Origin: Postechiella sp039985655
GTDB lineage: Bacteria; Bacteroidota; Bacteroidia; Flavobacteriales; Flavobacteriaceae
Direction: 5' to 3'
DNA length: 64,000 bases
Assembly (NCBI GenBank): GCA_039985655.1
Contig: JBDWSF010000004.1
Coordinates: forward strand, 1-64,000
The notes under the pieces are model-generated. The model had not been told where the DNA came from and made no database searches. It saw nothing but the letters and a program-made list of their open reading frames with translations. Positions 9,008 through 19,200 of the stretch are shown here, in pieces (the stretch's first letter is position 1; each line of letters opens with the position of its first letter). Made by a program: the position numbers and the translations under genes.

Positions 9008-9730
9008 TCAATTAAATTGTAAAATATAGTTTAATCCTTCTAACAAGAAATTAGAGTTCGCAAATATGCTACTTTTTAATTGTTTAGACAAGAAATTAGC
9101 ATTTCCTCCTGTTAAAATAACTGTTAAATCTGAATATTTTAAAGCATACTCTTCAATAACTCCACCAATTTCTTTTAAAACGCCATTAATAACTCCTGAA
9201 TGAATCGAACTATTTGTTGATGTGCCTATAATGTTTTTAGGCATTTCTATTTCTAATAACGGCAAATTTGCAGTTAAATTATTGAGCGCTTTATAACGTA
9301 TTCCAATCCCAGGAGAAATAGCACCTCCTAAATACTCATTTCTGTGCGTTACAAAATCGTAAGTGATACAGGTCCCTGCATCTATGATTAATACATTTTT
9401 ATTAGAAAATTGATTCACAGAAGCACAAACAAGCGCTATTCGATCTACACCTAAAGTTTTTGGGGTTTCATATCGATTTTTGAATGGTAATTTTGTTTCT
9501 GAATTTAATTGAACTAAATCGAAATGTATATCAACATATTTTAAATCCTTTTCACTTAATCTACCAACGGAAGAAATAATCGCTTTTTTTATTGATGGAT
9601 ATTTTTTTTTAAGACGATCTACATGCTCTAAAAAAAAATCCACTTTAACCGTTTCCTTCACTTTTAACTTTTCTCCGCTAAAAACAGCTAATTTGATTAA
9701 AGTATTCCCAACATCTATTATTAAATTCAT
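9008..9730 (-). CDS. coaX: Type III pantothenate kinase
   Basis: A 240-residue cytoplasmic kinase that phosphorylates pantothenate in the first step of coenzyme A synthesis. The ASKHA-fold motifs are plain: DVGNT at residues 6-10 (phosphate 1), the pantothenate-binding segment TPKTLGVDRIAL at about 89-100, IDAGTCITYD (phosphate 2) at about 116-125, and GGAISPGIGIRYKAL at about 134-148. Length is normal for the family, which needs a monovalent cation and resists feedback by CoA. It heads the minus-strand run coaX-OMP-TPR-lptC. Confidence 0.95.
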   Translation of the reverse strand: MNLIIDVGNTLIKLAVFSGEKLKVKETVKVDFFLEHVDRLKKKYPSIKKAIISSVGRLSEKDLKYVDIHFDLVQLNSETKLPFKNRYETPKTLGVDRIALVCASVNQFSNKNVLIIDAGTCITYDFVTHRNEYLGGAISPGIGIRYKALNNLTANLPLLEIEMPKNIIGTSTNSSIHSGVINGVLKEIGGVIEEYALKYSDLTVILTGGNANFLSKQLKSSIFANSNFLLEGLNYILQFN

Positions 9731-9864
9731 GTTTTATATAAAGTTTCAAATTTACAAAACGACAAATTAAATATATTCTTATTTCCACATATTATTAATT
9801 GTGAACGATTTAGAAATAATTAATAAGAAAAATAAATAAAAAAATATTTTTTCGCACTTTTATT

Positions 9865-9895
9865 TTGGCGAATAGCAAAAAGGAGTATATATTTG
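9865..9895 (+). promoter_or_regulatory. Bacteroidetes-type promoter for tRNA-Phe
   Basis: TTG (9865-9867), a 20-nt spacer and TATATTTG (9888-9895) match the Bacteroidetes consensus TTG-N19-23-TAnnTTTG. Initiation about 7 nt later would start the transcript just before the tRNA at 9910. Confidence 0.8.
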
Positions 9896-9909
9896 CATCC
9901 GCTAAGCGA

Positions 9910-9982
9910 GGTGCCTTAGCTCAGTTGGTAGAGCAAAGGACTGAAAATCCTTGTGTCCCTGGTTCGATTCCTGGAGGCACCA
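9910..9982 (+). tRNA. tRNA-Phe (GAA anticodon)
   Basis: A complete 73-nt cloverleaf. The acceptor arms are GGTGCCT and AGGCACC with discriminator A. The D-arm contains AGCTCAGTTGGTAGAGC, the anticodon arm AGGACTGAAAATCCT exposes GAA, and the T-arm contains GGTTCGATTCC. The 3' CCA is not encoded, as is common in Bacteroidetes. A promoter precedes it and a terminator follows. Confidence 0.97.
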
Positions 9983-9994
9983 CTTCGAAAAGTG

Positions 9995-10030
9995 AACCCT
10001 TGATTATCTTTTGATATTCAAGGGTTTTTT
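9995..10030 (+). terminator. Terminator of tRNA-Phe
   Basis: AACCCTTGA (9995-10003) pairs with TCAAGGGTT (10018-10026), followed by a T run, 13 nt past the tRNA end. Confidence 0.88.
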
Positions 10031-10599
10031 ATGCTTACAACTTTCTTAAATTATAAGAAGAGATGGATCAAATAGATAGGTTATTACAAATTAAAAATGA
10101 TTATTATACCAATTCTGTTTTGAAATTACTGTAAAAGAAAATGATGATTTTTTTCTTTATACGAAATAGAAAAACAAAGCATAACCTCAGTTACAGTTTA
10201 TTTTTCTATTGATAAAGAAAGGACGTTTTATTGCGGTCATTTCAATACAAAATTGGTATTGCTTCATAAAAAAACATAGAATCTATTACGAAATACAGCT
10301 CCAATTTAGCACACTCTATATCAAATTCTATGTTGTGAATAATCCTTCAGAATCCCCTTCTCGCGATTTTAGTAACTTAGTAAGGATCTAAATATTTGGA
10401 TTTGTTTGATTCTTTAGTTGAGATTACAACTTTTGGTAAAACTATTTCAGTTAAAGCTTTTAATTGACTCTGCAATTAAGCTTAGATAATAATTAATTTT
10501 TGAAAAAAAATTAGTTAGAGAACTACTGTCATATTTAATAATTACTTAAAAACACTTGGTAGTTCCAACTAAAACAAACAATTCAACTAAAAAAATCTT
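10031..10599. other. Intergenic region, no gene seen
   Basis: About 570 bp of AT-rich sequence between the tRNA terminator and the end of the NagB-fusion gene. A 60-codon open frame at 10209-10391 has no ribosome site, signal or recognisable domain, and I do not accept it. No repeat or RNA structure stood out. Confidence 0.5.
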
Positions 10600-12528
10600 C
10601 TAATACTCCCACTTTACAAATGCTTCCATAGCGGCATAGTGAGACAAACCTAATTCATGGTATATATCTGCCGTTTCTCTATTTCTGTCTTCTGCGCGCT
10701 GCCAAAACTCTCTACTATCAGTTCCCTGAAAGACCACACCATCTTTTTGAGATTGATGCTTGAAAATACCTTTGCGCTTTTCTAATACTTGGTCTGGCCC
10801 CATTGGTACTGCCATTTCTATTTCGTCAATTCCCCATTCTTGCCATGCTCCTCTATACAACCAAACCCAACAGTCTTTCATAAACTTTTTTGGCTTTAAT
10901 TGTTTTACCGCTTCAAAAACAGCATCTAAACAGACTTTATGTGTCCCATGTGGGTCAGCTAAATCTCCTGCTGCATAGATTTGATGAGGTTTTATCTTTT
11001 CTATTAAATCTGAAGTTATTTTCACATCTGCTACTCCAATCGGGTTCTTTTTTATAGCTCCAGTTTCATAAAACGGTAATTCCATAAAATGAATCTGTTC
11101 ATCTGGAATTCCAATAAAATGACAAGTAGCTCTTGCTTCTCCTTTTCTTATTAATCCTTTTATATACCTAACTTCCGGAGTATCTATTTCGCTAGATTTT
11201 TTATTCTTAAGAAATTCTGCTGCTTTATTATAAATAGCTTCAGCTTCAGTGTTCTCAATGCCAAACTTATCATTGTAATCGCATACAAAACTAGCAAACC
11301 GAAGCGCTTCATCATCAGCTACAGCTATATTTCCAGAGGTTTGATATCCTATATGTACTTCGTGACCTTGTTCATGTAATCTTTTAAAAGTACCACCCAT
11401 ACTAATGATATCATCATCTGGGTGTGGACTAAAAATAATAACACGTTTTTTTGCTGGTTCAGCACGTTCTGGGCGTTTACTATCATCAGCATTTGGTTTC
11501 CCTCCTGGCCAACCTGTAATGGTATTTTGTAGTTTGTTAAATATTTTTATATTAATATCGTAAGCTGGTCCAGAATCTGCTAATAAATCACTCATACCGT
11601 TTTCTATATAATCGGCATCTGTTAGCATTAAAATAGGCTTCTTTAAATGAAGCGCTAAAGCTAATACTGCTTTTCTTATAAGTTTATCTGTCCAAGTAAT
11701 TTTTTCAACTAACCATGGTGTATTAATTCTAGTTAACTTAGAAGCTGCTGCTTTATCTAAAATAAAGGTTGCATTATTATGCTCCTGTAAATAAGATGCT
11801 GGCACAAGACTTGTTACTTCGTCTTCCACGGAAGCTTTAATAATATTAGACTTGCTTTCCCCCCAAGCCATAAGAATGACTCTTTTAGCTTCCATTATTT
11901 TTTTCACTCCTAAAGTGATGGCAGTTCTTGGCGTATTATTTAATCCAGAAAAATCATTACTTGCAGCGACTCTTGTAATATGATCTAATGCTACTAATCG
12001 CGTTTTCGAATTTTGTAATGAACCTGATTCATTAAACCCTATATGACCATTGCCACCTATTCCTAAAATTTGTAAATCGATACCACCTAAAACTTTTATT
12101 TTTCTTTCATAGGCATCACAATAACTTGCAATGTTCTCTTTAGATAATAAACCATCAGGGACATGACAGTTTTCTGGTAATATATCTATATGATTGAACA
12201 ATTGTTCTTTCATAAAGCGTACGTAACTGTTCACGGAATCAGGCTCCATTGGGTAGTATTCATCTAAATTAAAGGATACTACATTTTTAAAACTTAATCC
12301 TTCTTCTTTATGAAGACGTACCAATTCTGCATATAACCCTTTTGGTGAAGATCCAGTTGCCAACCCTAATATACAAGGCTGTTTTTGAGCTTGTTTAACT
12401 TTTATTAGGTCTGCAAGTTCTTTAGCGACAGCTTTTGAAGCTGTTGTTGAATTTTCAAAAACAGCAGTTCCGATGTTTTCAAATCGTTTTTCGAAACCTG
12501 TGGCTTGATCTATATGACTTTTTAACAT
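10600..12528 (-). CDS. nagB: Glucosamine-6-phosphate deaminase fused to a PIG-L deacetylase domain
   Basis: A 642-residue fusion. Residues about 1-265 are NagB, converting glucosamine-6-phosphate to fructose-6-phosphate and ammonia: LGLATGSSPKG at about 54-64, FNLDEYYP at about 86-93 and LGIGGNGHIGFNE at about 154-166 are the phosphate-binding and active-site motifs. Residues about 365-560 form a PIG-L/LmbE-type deacetylase domain with the metal-binding motif SPHPDDD at about 371-377. This two-domain form is about 640 residues in many Bacteroidetes. As the last gene of the minus-strand SusC1-SusD1-symporter run, it feeds GlcNAc released from glycans into glycolysis. What the PIG-L half deacetylates is not evident. 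Confidence 0.93.
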   Translation of the reverse strand: MLKSHIDQATGFEKRFENIGTAVFENSTTASKAVAKELADLIKVKQAQKQPCILGLATGSSPKGLYAELVRLHKEEGLSFKNVVSFNLDEYYPMEPDSVNSYVRFMKEQLFNHIDILPENCHVPDGLLSKENIASYCDAYERKIKVLGGIDLQILGIGGNGHIGFNESGSLQNSKTRLVALDHITRVAASNDFSGLNNTPRTAITLGVKKIMEAKRVILMAWGESKSNIIKASVEDEVTSLVPASYLQEHNNATFILDKAAASKLTRINTPWLVEKITWTDKLIRKAVLALALHLKKPILMLTDADYIENGMSDLLADSGPAYDINIKIFNKLQNTITGWPGGKPNADDSKRPERAEPAKKRVIIFSPHPDDDIISMGGTFKRLHEQGHEVHIGYQTSGNIAVADDEALRFASFVCDYNDKFGIENTEAEAIYNKAAEFLKNKKSSEIDTPEVRYIKGLIRKGEARATCHFIGIPDEQIHFMELPFYETGAIKKNPIGVADVKITSDLIEKIKPHQIYAAGDLADPHGTHKVCLDAVFEAVKQLKPKKFMKDCWVWLYRGAWQEWGIDEIEMAVPMGPDQVLEKRKGIFKHQSQKDGVVFQGTDSREFWQRAEDRNRETADIYHELGLSHYAAMEAFVKWEY

Positions 12529-12551
12529 TACTTAATTCCTTTTTTTAAATT

Positions 12552-14366
12552 TTATAAAATATTTTTTTTGATTTTTTTCCAAGTTCTAGTTAATAAGTAA
12601 CCTGAAATTAATGCAGACATAGTTAATGCTATGGCATAATTATAGTCACCATAAATCCAATAACCGGTTGCGAACATGCAACTATAAATTAGGATGCAGC
12701 CAAGTAGCATGGCAAGGATTCCAGATGGGATACTCCATGCTTCATCAGAATCTTTTAAAGTAATATTTTCAGAATCAGCATCTTGTATTACTTTTGCCCA
12801 CCCTGGTCCACCTGGTTGTATTTTTTTATAAAAGTCTTGTAAAACTTTCTTGCTTTCTGGTTGTGTGATATAAGTTGCTATTAACCATATAATTGTTGTA
12901 ATTAAAACCACAAAAGGGTATTCTAAATAATCTTCAAAAACTCCTGTTTCCGAATTAAATAAATAAGCTCCAATAGGTGTTAGTTTTAATAATATAGAAA
13001 TGATACCTGAAGCAAACATAGCAGTAATTTCACTCCAAGCATTAATACGCCACCAAAACCAGCGCAGTATAAATATAAGACCAGTACCAGCTCCAAAAAC
13101 TAATAACAACTCAAATAATTGTAATGCATTTTGTAATAACAATGCTAAAACGGCACTAAATACCATTAAGACTATAGTTGAAATTCTACCAACGGCTACC
13201 AATCTTTTTTCTGAAGCATTGGGGTTAACTTGTTGTTTATAAAAATCATAAACAATATAAGATGACCCCCAATTAAGCTGTGTTGAAATAGTACTCATAT
13301 AGGCAGCAATTAAAGACGCTAATACAAGTCCTAGTAATCCGCTAGGAAGCTTAGTAAGCATTGCAGAGTAAGCTAAATCATGACCTAGCTTATCATCTGC
13401 TATATTTGGAAATGCTTCTTGTATGCTTGCTAAATCTGGAAATACGACCAATGAAGCTAAAGCTACTAAAATCCATGGCCAAGGACGTATAGCATAGTGC
13501 ATAATATTAAAGAAAAATGTTGCTCCAATAGCATGATTCTCATCTTTGGCTGCCAGCATACGTTGTGCTATATAACCACCACCACCTGGTTCAGCCCCTG
13601 GATACCAAGAACTCCACCATTGTACGGCTAATGGTATAATGAACAAGGTTATTAAAGTTTGTTTATTACTGAAATCGGGTAAAATAGAAAGTTTGTCCGC
13701 TACATTTTCGTTTATCATTAAGGCTTCAATACCACCTACTTCTGGGATATTAACCAAATAGTAAGCGGCTCCAATAGCACCACCCATAGCTACAAAAAAT
13801 AATACAAAATCGGTATAAACTACACCTTTGAAACCTCCTAGTGCGCTAAATGTAACGGTAATTAATCCTGCACTTACAACAGTTTGCCAAGGCTCAAGCC
13901 CCAACATAATCCCGCCAATTTTTATAGCAGCTAATGTAACCGCAGACATGGTTATCACATTAAAAATGACACCTAGATAGATGGCTCTAAATTTTCTTAA
14001 AAATTTAGCAGGCTTCCCTCCATATCTAAACTCGTAAAATTCTATATCAGTATTTACATTAGATTTACGCCAAAGCTTTGCATAGACAAAAACCGTTAAT
14101 AAACCTGTAAGTAAAAAAGCCCACCATACCCAGTTTCCTGAAACACCATTGGTTCTTACTATATCGGTTACTAAATTTGGAGTATCCGTAGAAAATGTAG
14201 TAGCAACCATAGAAACACCTAATAACCACCAGGGCATAGTACGCCCTGAAAGAAAAAATTCTGTTGAATTTTTCCCCGATTTCTTAGATACATAAACTCC
14301 TATTGAAAGTGTTATGGTGAAGAATAGAATAATTAATGTGTAATCTAATGTGCTTAAGGATATCAT
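12552..14366 (-). CDS. Sodium:solute symporter (SSS family)
   Basis: A 604-residue inner-membrane protein with about 14 hydrophobic helices. The N-terminal pattern (SKKSGKNSTEFFLSGRTMPWWLLGVSMVATTFSTDTP) and the internal ALGGFKGVVYTDFVLFF segment are typical of the SSS sodium/sugar symporters. It lies 23 bp upstream of the NagB fusion and behind SusD1, so transport of an amino sugar or a short glycan product is likely but inferred. A strong terminator separates it from SusD1, so it may have its own promoter or rely on read-through. A second SSS symporter lies at 50304. Confidence 0.9.
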   Translation of the reverse strand: MISLSTLDYTLIILFFTITLSIGVYVSKKSGKNSTEFFLSGRTMPWWLLGVSMVATTFSTDTPNLVTDIVRTNGVSGNWVWWAFLLTGLLTVFVYAKLWRKSNVNTDIEFYEFRYGGKPAKFLRKFRAIYLGVIFNVITMSAVTLAAIKIGGIMLGLEPWQTVVSAGLITVTFSALGGFKGVVYTDFVLFFVAMGGAIGAAYYLVNIPEVGGIEALMINENVADKLSILPDFSNKQTLITLFIIPLAVQWWSSWYPGAEPGGGGYIAQRMLAAKDENHAIGATFFFNIMHYAIRPWPWILVALASLVVFPDLASIQEAFPNIADDKLGHDLAYSAMLTKLPSGLLGLVLASLIAAYMSTISTQLNWGSSYIVYDFYKQQVNPNASEKRLVAVGRISTIVLMVFSAVLALLLQNALQLFELLLVFGAGTGLIFILRWFWWRINAWSEITAMFASGIISILLKLTPIGAYLFNSETGVFEDYLEYPFVVLITTIIWLIATYITQPESKKVLQDFYKKIQPGGPGWAKVIQDADSENITLKDSDEAWSIPSGILAMLLGCILIYSCMFATGYWIYGDYNYAIALTMSALISGYLLTRTWKKIKKNIL

Positions 14367-14439
14367 AGGTTATAGTTGTTAAAAATATTTTGTGTTAGCT
14401 TTCAATGATTTTTTTAAGTAAAGTTATTATAATGTGATA

Positions 14440-14500
14440 AAAAAGAATTGCCCAAAAACCAGGTGTTTTATGTTTGTAAAAAACCTAATTTTGGGCAATC
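14440..14500 (-). terminator. Terminator after susD1
   Basis: On the minus strand ATTGCCCAAAA (14489-14499) pairs with TTTTGGGCAAT (14447-14457), followed by a T-rich tract. The inner part can also pair (AGGTTTTTTA with TAAAACACCT). The hairpin after susD2 at 20332-20364 has the same TTGCCCAAA core, which suggests both susCD pairs descend from one duplicated unit. Confidence 0.75.
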
Positions 14501-14537
14501 CGATTAACTAAACTAACTCAAATTCAACTAAAATATG

Positions 14538-16259
14538 TTATTCCCAACCAGGATTTTGTATTAAGTTGGTGTTAAGTTGCAATTCATCTACTGGTAATGG
14601 ATTTAAATATGCTCTAGTTTCATCAAAATTATAATTACCAAAGTTTGAATATGGTAATAAAAACCCATCAGCATCTAATGGCGTTGTATTAGGCTTAAAA
14701 TTTACTATCCCATCATTATAAAACGCACCTCTTGGTTGGTCGCCATCAAATAAACTATGTGCTCTCCATCTGTATAGATCATCCGCTCTAAAACCTTCAG
14801 CCATTAGTTCAACTGAACGTTCTCTGCGCACTTCGTATTGAATAGGCGTTAAGGTATAGCCATAATTTGGCCAATCAAGATCAGTAGCAATGTTTCCTAA
14901 GGTAATTCCTGGCATATCAACACGATCGCGCAATAAATTAATAGATTTATTTAAATCTGTTTGTGTAATGGTGCCTAATTCGGCTTTTGCTTCAGCAAAA
15001 ATCAATAAAACCTCAGCGTAACGCATAATAATTTTTGATGTATCGAATGTAAAATTGTTATGATTAGCATCATAATTTACATTTCTATACTTTTGGCTTT
15101 CATAACCTGTATTACCTGTGTTAGAATCAATCCAGTCTGGGAATTCCCAGACAGTTGTTACACCATCTCGTATTTCCACTTCATCGCCTGGTACCATTAT
15201 TAAGGCTGCTAATCTTGGGTCTCTGTTGTTTTCAATAGTCAGTAAACTTTCGTTATCTCCATCATTAAATAATGGGCTTACTGAAATAGGTTGTCCGTCT
15301 GTGCATAAATAACTATCAACAGCAAACTTAGTGTAGCCACATCGATTAGGCCAAGATATTTGTAATGGATTGCCAAGATTAAGGGCGGTATAATTAAAAT
15401 CTCTCCATAGCATTACCTCGGTATTTCCACTTAAACCGACCTGATTAAATAAGGTACTATAATCATCATGTAAAGTAAATACACCGCTATTTATAACTGC
15501 TTCAGCAGCATCTGCAGCAATTTGTAGAAAACTAGACCCATCTGATCCTGCAACTCCAAAATCAGTACCATTATGATATTTTTCCCAAGTACCTTCATAT
15601 AAAGCTATACTTGCTTTAAAAAGTTGCGCAGCTTCCTTACTAATTCTTGGAAGGTCAGAGATATCCGGAAAAGACTGCAATAAACTAATTGCGGTATCTA
15701 AATCTGAAAGCATGAAATCTACGACTTCATTTCTAGGGTCTCTTGCTGCAAAAACATATTCTGTATCCGAATTGTCAAAATATATAGGAAATATAGGTAA
15801 ATCCCCATATCTTTTTAATAATGCAAAATAGTAGTAAGCTCTGAAGAAATAAGCTTCACCAGAGTATTGATTGATTAAAATTTGCTCTGTATCACTGCTT
15901 GCTGATGCTTGATCTAAATGGTCTATAAGCCAGTTTGCCTCTCTTACTTCGTCCCAACTCCAAACGGATCCACTTGCAGAGGCTGGAATATCATAACTTA
16001 ATCCACTAATTCTATTGCTAGGGCTTTCGGTTAATCCCATATCAGTAAAACTATCGGGTAAAACGTTAAAACCAGCGGAAACACCTGTCCAACCTGGTAA
16101 ATTATTATAAAAACCATTAACGGCTGTTTGAAGTTCAGTTGCGTTTTTATAAAATGATGCTTCAGAAATAGTATCTAATGGCACCTTATCTAAGAAATCT
16201 TCACAAGATGTTAAAGAAAATATTAAACTTAGAATAAGTAATTTTAATTTATTTTTCAT
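14538..16259 (-). CDS. SusD/RagB-family outer-membrane lipoprotein (SusD1)
   Basis: A 573-residue surface glycan-binding lipoprotein. I start it at the ATG of MKNKLKLLILSLIFSLTSC because a purine-rich AAAAGGAAAAT precedes it and the lipobox Cys is at residue 19; an earlier in-frame ATG would overlap susC1. The post-signal EDFLDKVPLDTISEASFYKN and the helical TPR-like GEAYFFRAYYYFALLKRYGDLP at about 140-160 are SusD hallmarks, as is the C-terminal ENLIQNPGWE-type ending. It pairs with SusC1 to capture oligosaccharides at the cell surface. Its length is typical. Confidence 0.95.
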   Translation of the reverse strand: MKNKLKLLILSLIFSLTSCEDFLDKVPLDTISEASFYKNATELQTAVNGFYNNLPGWTGVSAGFNVLPDSFTDMGLTESPSNRISGLSYDIPASASGSVWSWDEVREANWLIDHLDQASASSDTEQILINQYSGEAYFFRAYYYFALLKRYGDLPIFPIYFDNSDTEYVFAARDPRNEVVDFMLSDLDTAISLLQSFPDISDLPRISKEAAQLFKASIALYEGTWEKYHNGTDFGVAGSDGSSFLQIAADAAEAVINSGVFTLHDDYSTLFNQVGLSGNTEVMLWRDFNYTALNLGNPLQISWPNRCGYTKFAVDSYLCTDGQPISVSPLFNDGDNESLLTIENNRDPRLAALIMVPGDEVEIRDGVTTVWEFPDWIDSNTGNTGYESQKYRNVNYDANHNNFTFDTSKIIMRYAEVLLIFAEAKAELGTITQTDLNKSINLLRDRVDMPGITLGNIATDLDWPNYGYTLTPIQYEVRRERSVELMAEGFRADDLYRWRAHSLFDGDQPRGAFYNDGIVNFKPNTTPLDADGFLLPYSNFGNYNFDETRAYLNPLPVDELQLNTNLIQNPGWE

Positions 16260-16272
16260 GATTTTCCTTTTT

Positions 16273-19200
16273 TTAAAATGATACATTTACTCCAAATGAA
16301 ACTATTCTGGATAATGGATAAGATCTTGCACTACCTACTAGAACACCGGTATCTCCCCCTATCGCTTCAGGATCAAAAAACATTAAATTAGTAGCAGTGA
16401 ATAGATTTTCACCTGTAACGTACATTCTTATATTATTAATGTTAAGTCTGTTTGTAACATCCTTAGGGATTGTGTAGCCAATTTGTAAACTTTTAAGTCT
16501 TGCATAAGCACCACTTTGTATAAAGTGCGTTGTGTTTTGTCTGTAATTTTTATTAGTTCTACCGCCATTATTTAAATAAGGTTTTGGGAAATAAGCATCC
16601 AAATTAGGTCCTAACGGGTTAGTAGTGTCTTCTGGTCTAAAATAATCTAAATGACCTTCCCAAACAAAGGCGTGAAAGGGATTATTAGATGGCCCTCTAA
16701 ATCCTTGAGAATTGCCATTAGCTTGATTTATATCGCGTTTCCCAACACCTTGAATAAAGGCATTAAAATCAAAATTTTTGTAATTTAAACCCAGTGTAAT
16801 ACCGTATTGGTATCGCGGCGTAGTATTACCTATAACTTTGAAGTCGCCACTATCGTCTAAAGTACCGTTACCATTGTTAATGACACCATCCCCATTTTGA
16901 TCGACGTATTTCAAATCTCCAGCCTCATAGGCATTGCCATTAATTCTTGATTGATCTACCAAAGCAGTATAGGCATCAGCCTCTTCATCACTTTGAAATA
17001 AACCAGCGGTTTCATAACCCCAAATTTCGCCTAAATCTTTTCCTACGAAAAAGGTGTTTTGGCCAGTTCCAAGTAGATTAGTTTCATTTCCTGGATAATC
17101 TGTTATAGTCTGTTTATAATCATTTAAAACCCCTCTTATGCTATAGCCAAAGTCTCCTAGTTGCTGCCTCCAACTTATTTCAAGGTCAAAACCTTGCACT
17201 CTGGAAGTTCCAACATTACGTAAAGGGGCAACTGCTCCTAATTGTACAGGTAAATCTAAACCTGAACCAGCCATGTCTTCGGTATCTATTCTGTACCAAG
17301 AAAATGCCATGTTTAGCTTATTGTTAAAAGCCCCTAAATCGAAACCAATATCTGTCGTTCTTACAGTTTCCCAAGTTAAGCCTTCACTTTCAAAACCTGG
17401 TGTTTGAGAAAAATTCCCTTGTTGACCATCAAATAAAAACGCTGTTATGTTATCTGTGTCTATTAAAGATAGATATAGGTAATTCTGTACATTTTGATTA
17501 CCAAGAGACCCATAAGATCCTCTCAATTTAAACGTATTAATAGTTTCAAAAGGCCAAAAATCTTCTTTAGCCATGTTATAACCAGCAGAAAAACTAGGTA
17601 AACCTACCCATCTTTCTTCTGGTGCAAAACGTGAAGCGGCATCCCTTCTATAAGTCATTTCCAGTAAATACTTTTCTTTATAATTATATCTGAATCTACC
17701 AAAATATCCTACTGTAGACCAGTTGGTTATAGATTCACCAACGAGTTGGTCATCATCCAACGAGGCAGCTAAGGAAATGATACTGTTACTAATTAAATAA
17801 TCTGTCCTTGCACCAAGCGAATAAAAATTATTTATCTCGCTCTGAAAACCTGCAGTTACATTAAAATTGTGATTCTTTAAAGATTTATCAAAAGTAGCGT
17901 AAATATTTGGTGAAAAATATTCCGTTCTAGATACCGTTGGTCTATAGTAAGTTTGTTCTTGAGAAACCCTATCAATTAAACCATTTGGAACAATTTTTTG
18001 ATGCGCCAACCTAATTTCCTCTTGAAAATTATCATTTCTTCTGTAATTAAGGTCTACGTTTAATTTTAGATTCTTTGTAGCTTGTATAATAAATTTAGGC
18101 GCTAGTATAATCTGATCGTTTCTATTTTTTAAACGTTCAAAATCAAAATTTGGATAGTATGTGTGTTCTAGTAATTCTTCACCATAAATAGGATCGAATT
18201 GAGGTAGAGTAGGCTTTATTTTTGTAATTACATCTAAGAGTAAACTATTGTTTCGTGATGTATTTCCAAAACCAGCTCGTGTAGGGAAGTCAGTAAAACT
18301 TTTCAAGAATTTACTATATAGTTCTACGGTTAACCAATCATTTACCTGTGCACTTAATTTAGCATCTAGATTATATCTTTCGAATGATTCGCTTGTAACG
18401 GCTAATAATCCATCTTCTTCATAGGCACCTACAGAAATATAATAATTCATTTTTTGGTCACCACCAGCTATACTTAAATCGTGTTTTACTCGTTGAGACC
18501 ACTTTTTCATAATGATGTCATCCCAATTTGTTGCACCAGTTGCTTCAATACCTATAGTTCCATAATCCCAAGCATTTCCATTGGCATTACTAACAATAGA
18601 GGGCGCACTACCTGGATTTGCCATATTGGCTCTAATGTTAGCTAAATCTGTTTCGTCATAATAAGCACTTTGAAGTCTGTTAGTACGTGCATCGTTAATA
18701 GTATAGGCAAAGTCTATTGCACTTACACTTTTTGGCCATGTAGTAGGTTGCGTAAAAGATATATTACTTCTGTAGCTCACTCTAGCCTTACCATTTAAAC
18801 TTTTACCGGTTTTGGTTGTAACTAAAATAGCACCTGAAGCGGCATTAGAACCATATATGGCAGCAGCAGCGGCGTCTTTAAGTACCGAGACAGATTCGAT
18901 ATCTTCTGGATTAATATCATTTATATTCATACGAATACCATCAACGAGTACTAAAGGCTCAGCATCACCTATAGCACCAGTTCCACCGGCTGAAACAAAA
19001 CCACGAATGTTGATATTAGAATCAGCACCAGGTTGACCACCAAGTGAAGAGTTAGTAATAATTAAACCAGGTACAGTACCTTGCAAAGAACGTACAGCAT
19101 TAGAAGTAGGCCTGTTTTCAAAAACCTCAGTTCCAACAGCAGTTACAGCAGCTGTTAGAGTTACCTTTTTCTGTGTACCATAACCAACGACAACTACTTC

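Noticed and set aside
10209..10391. A 60-codon open frame in the gap after tRNA-Phe.
   Set aside because: No ribosome site, domain or sensible composition; chance frame in AT-rich DNA.
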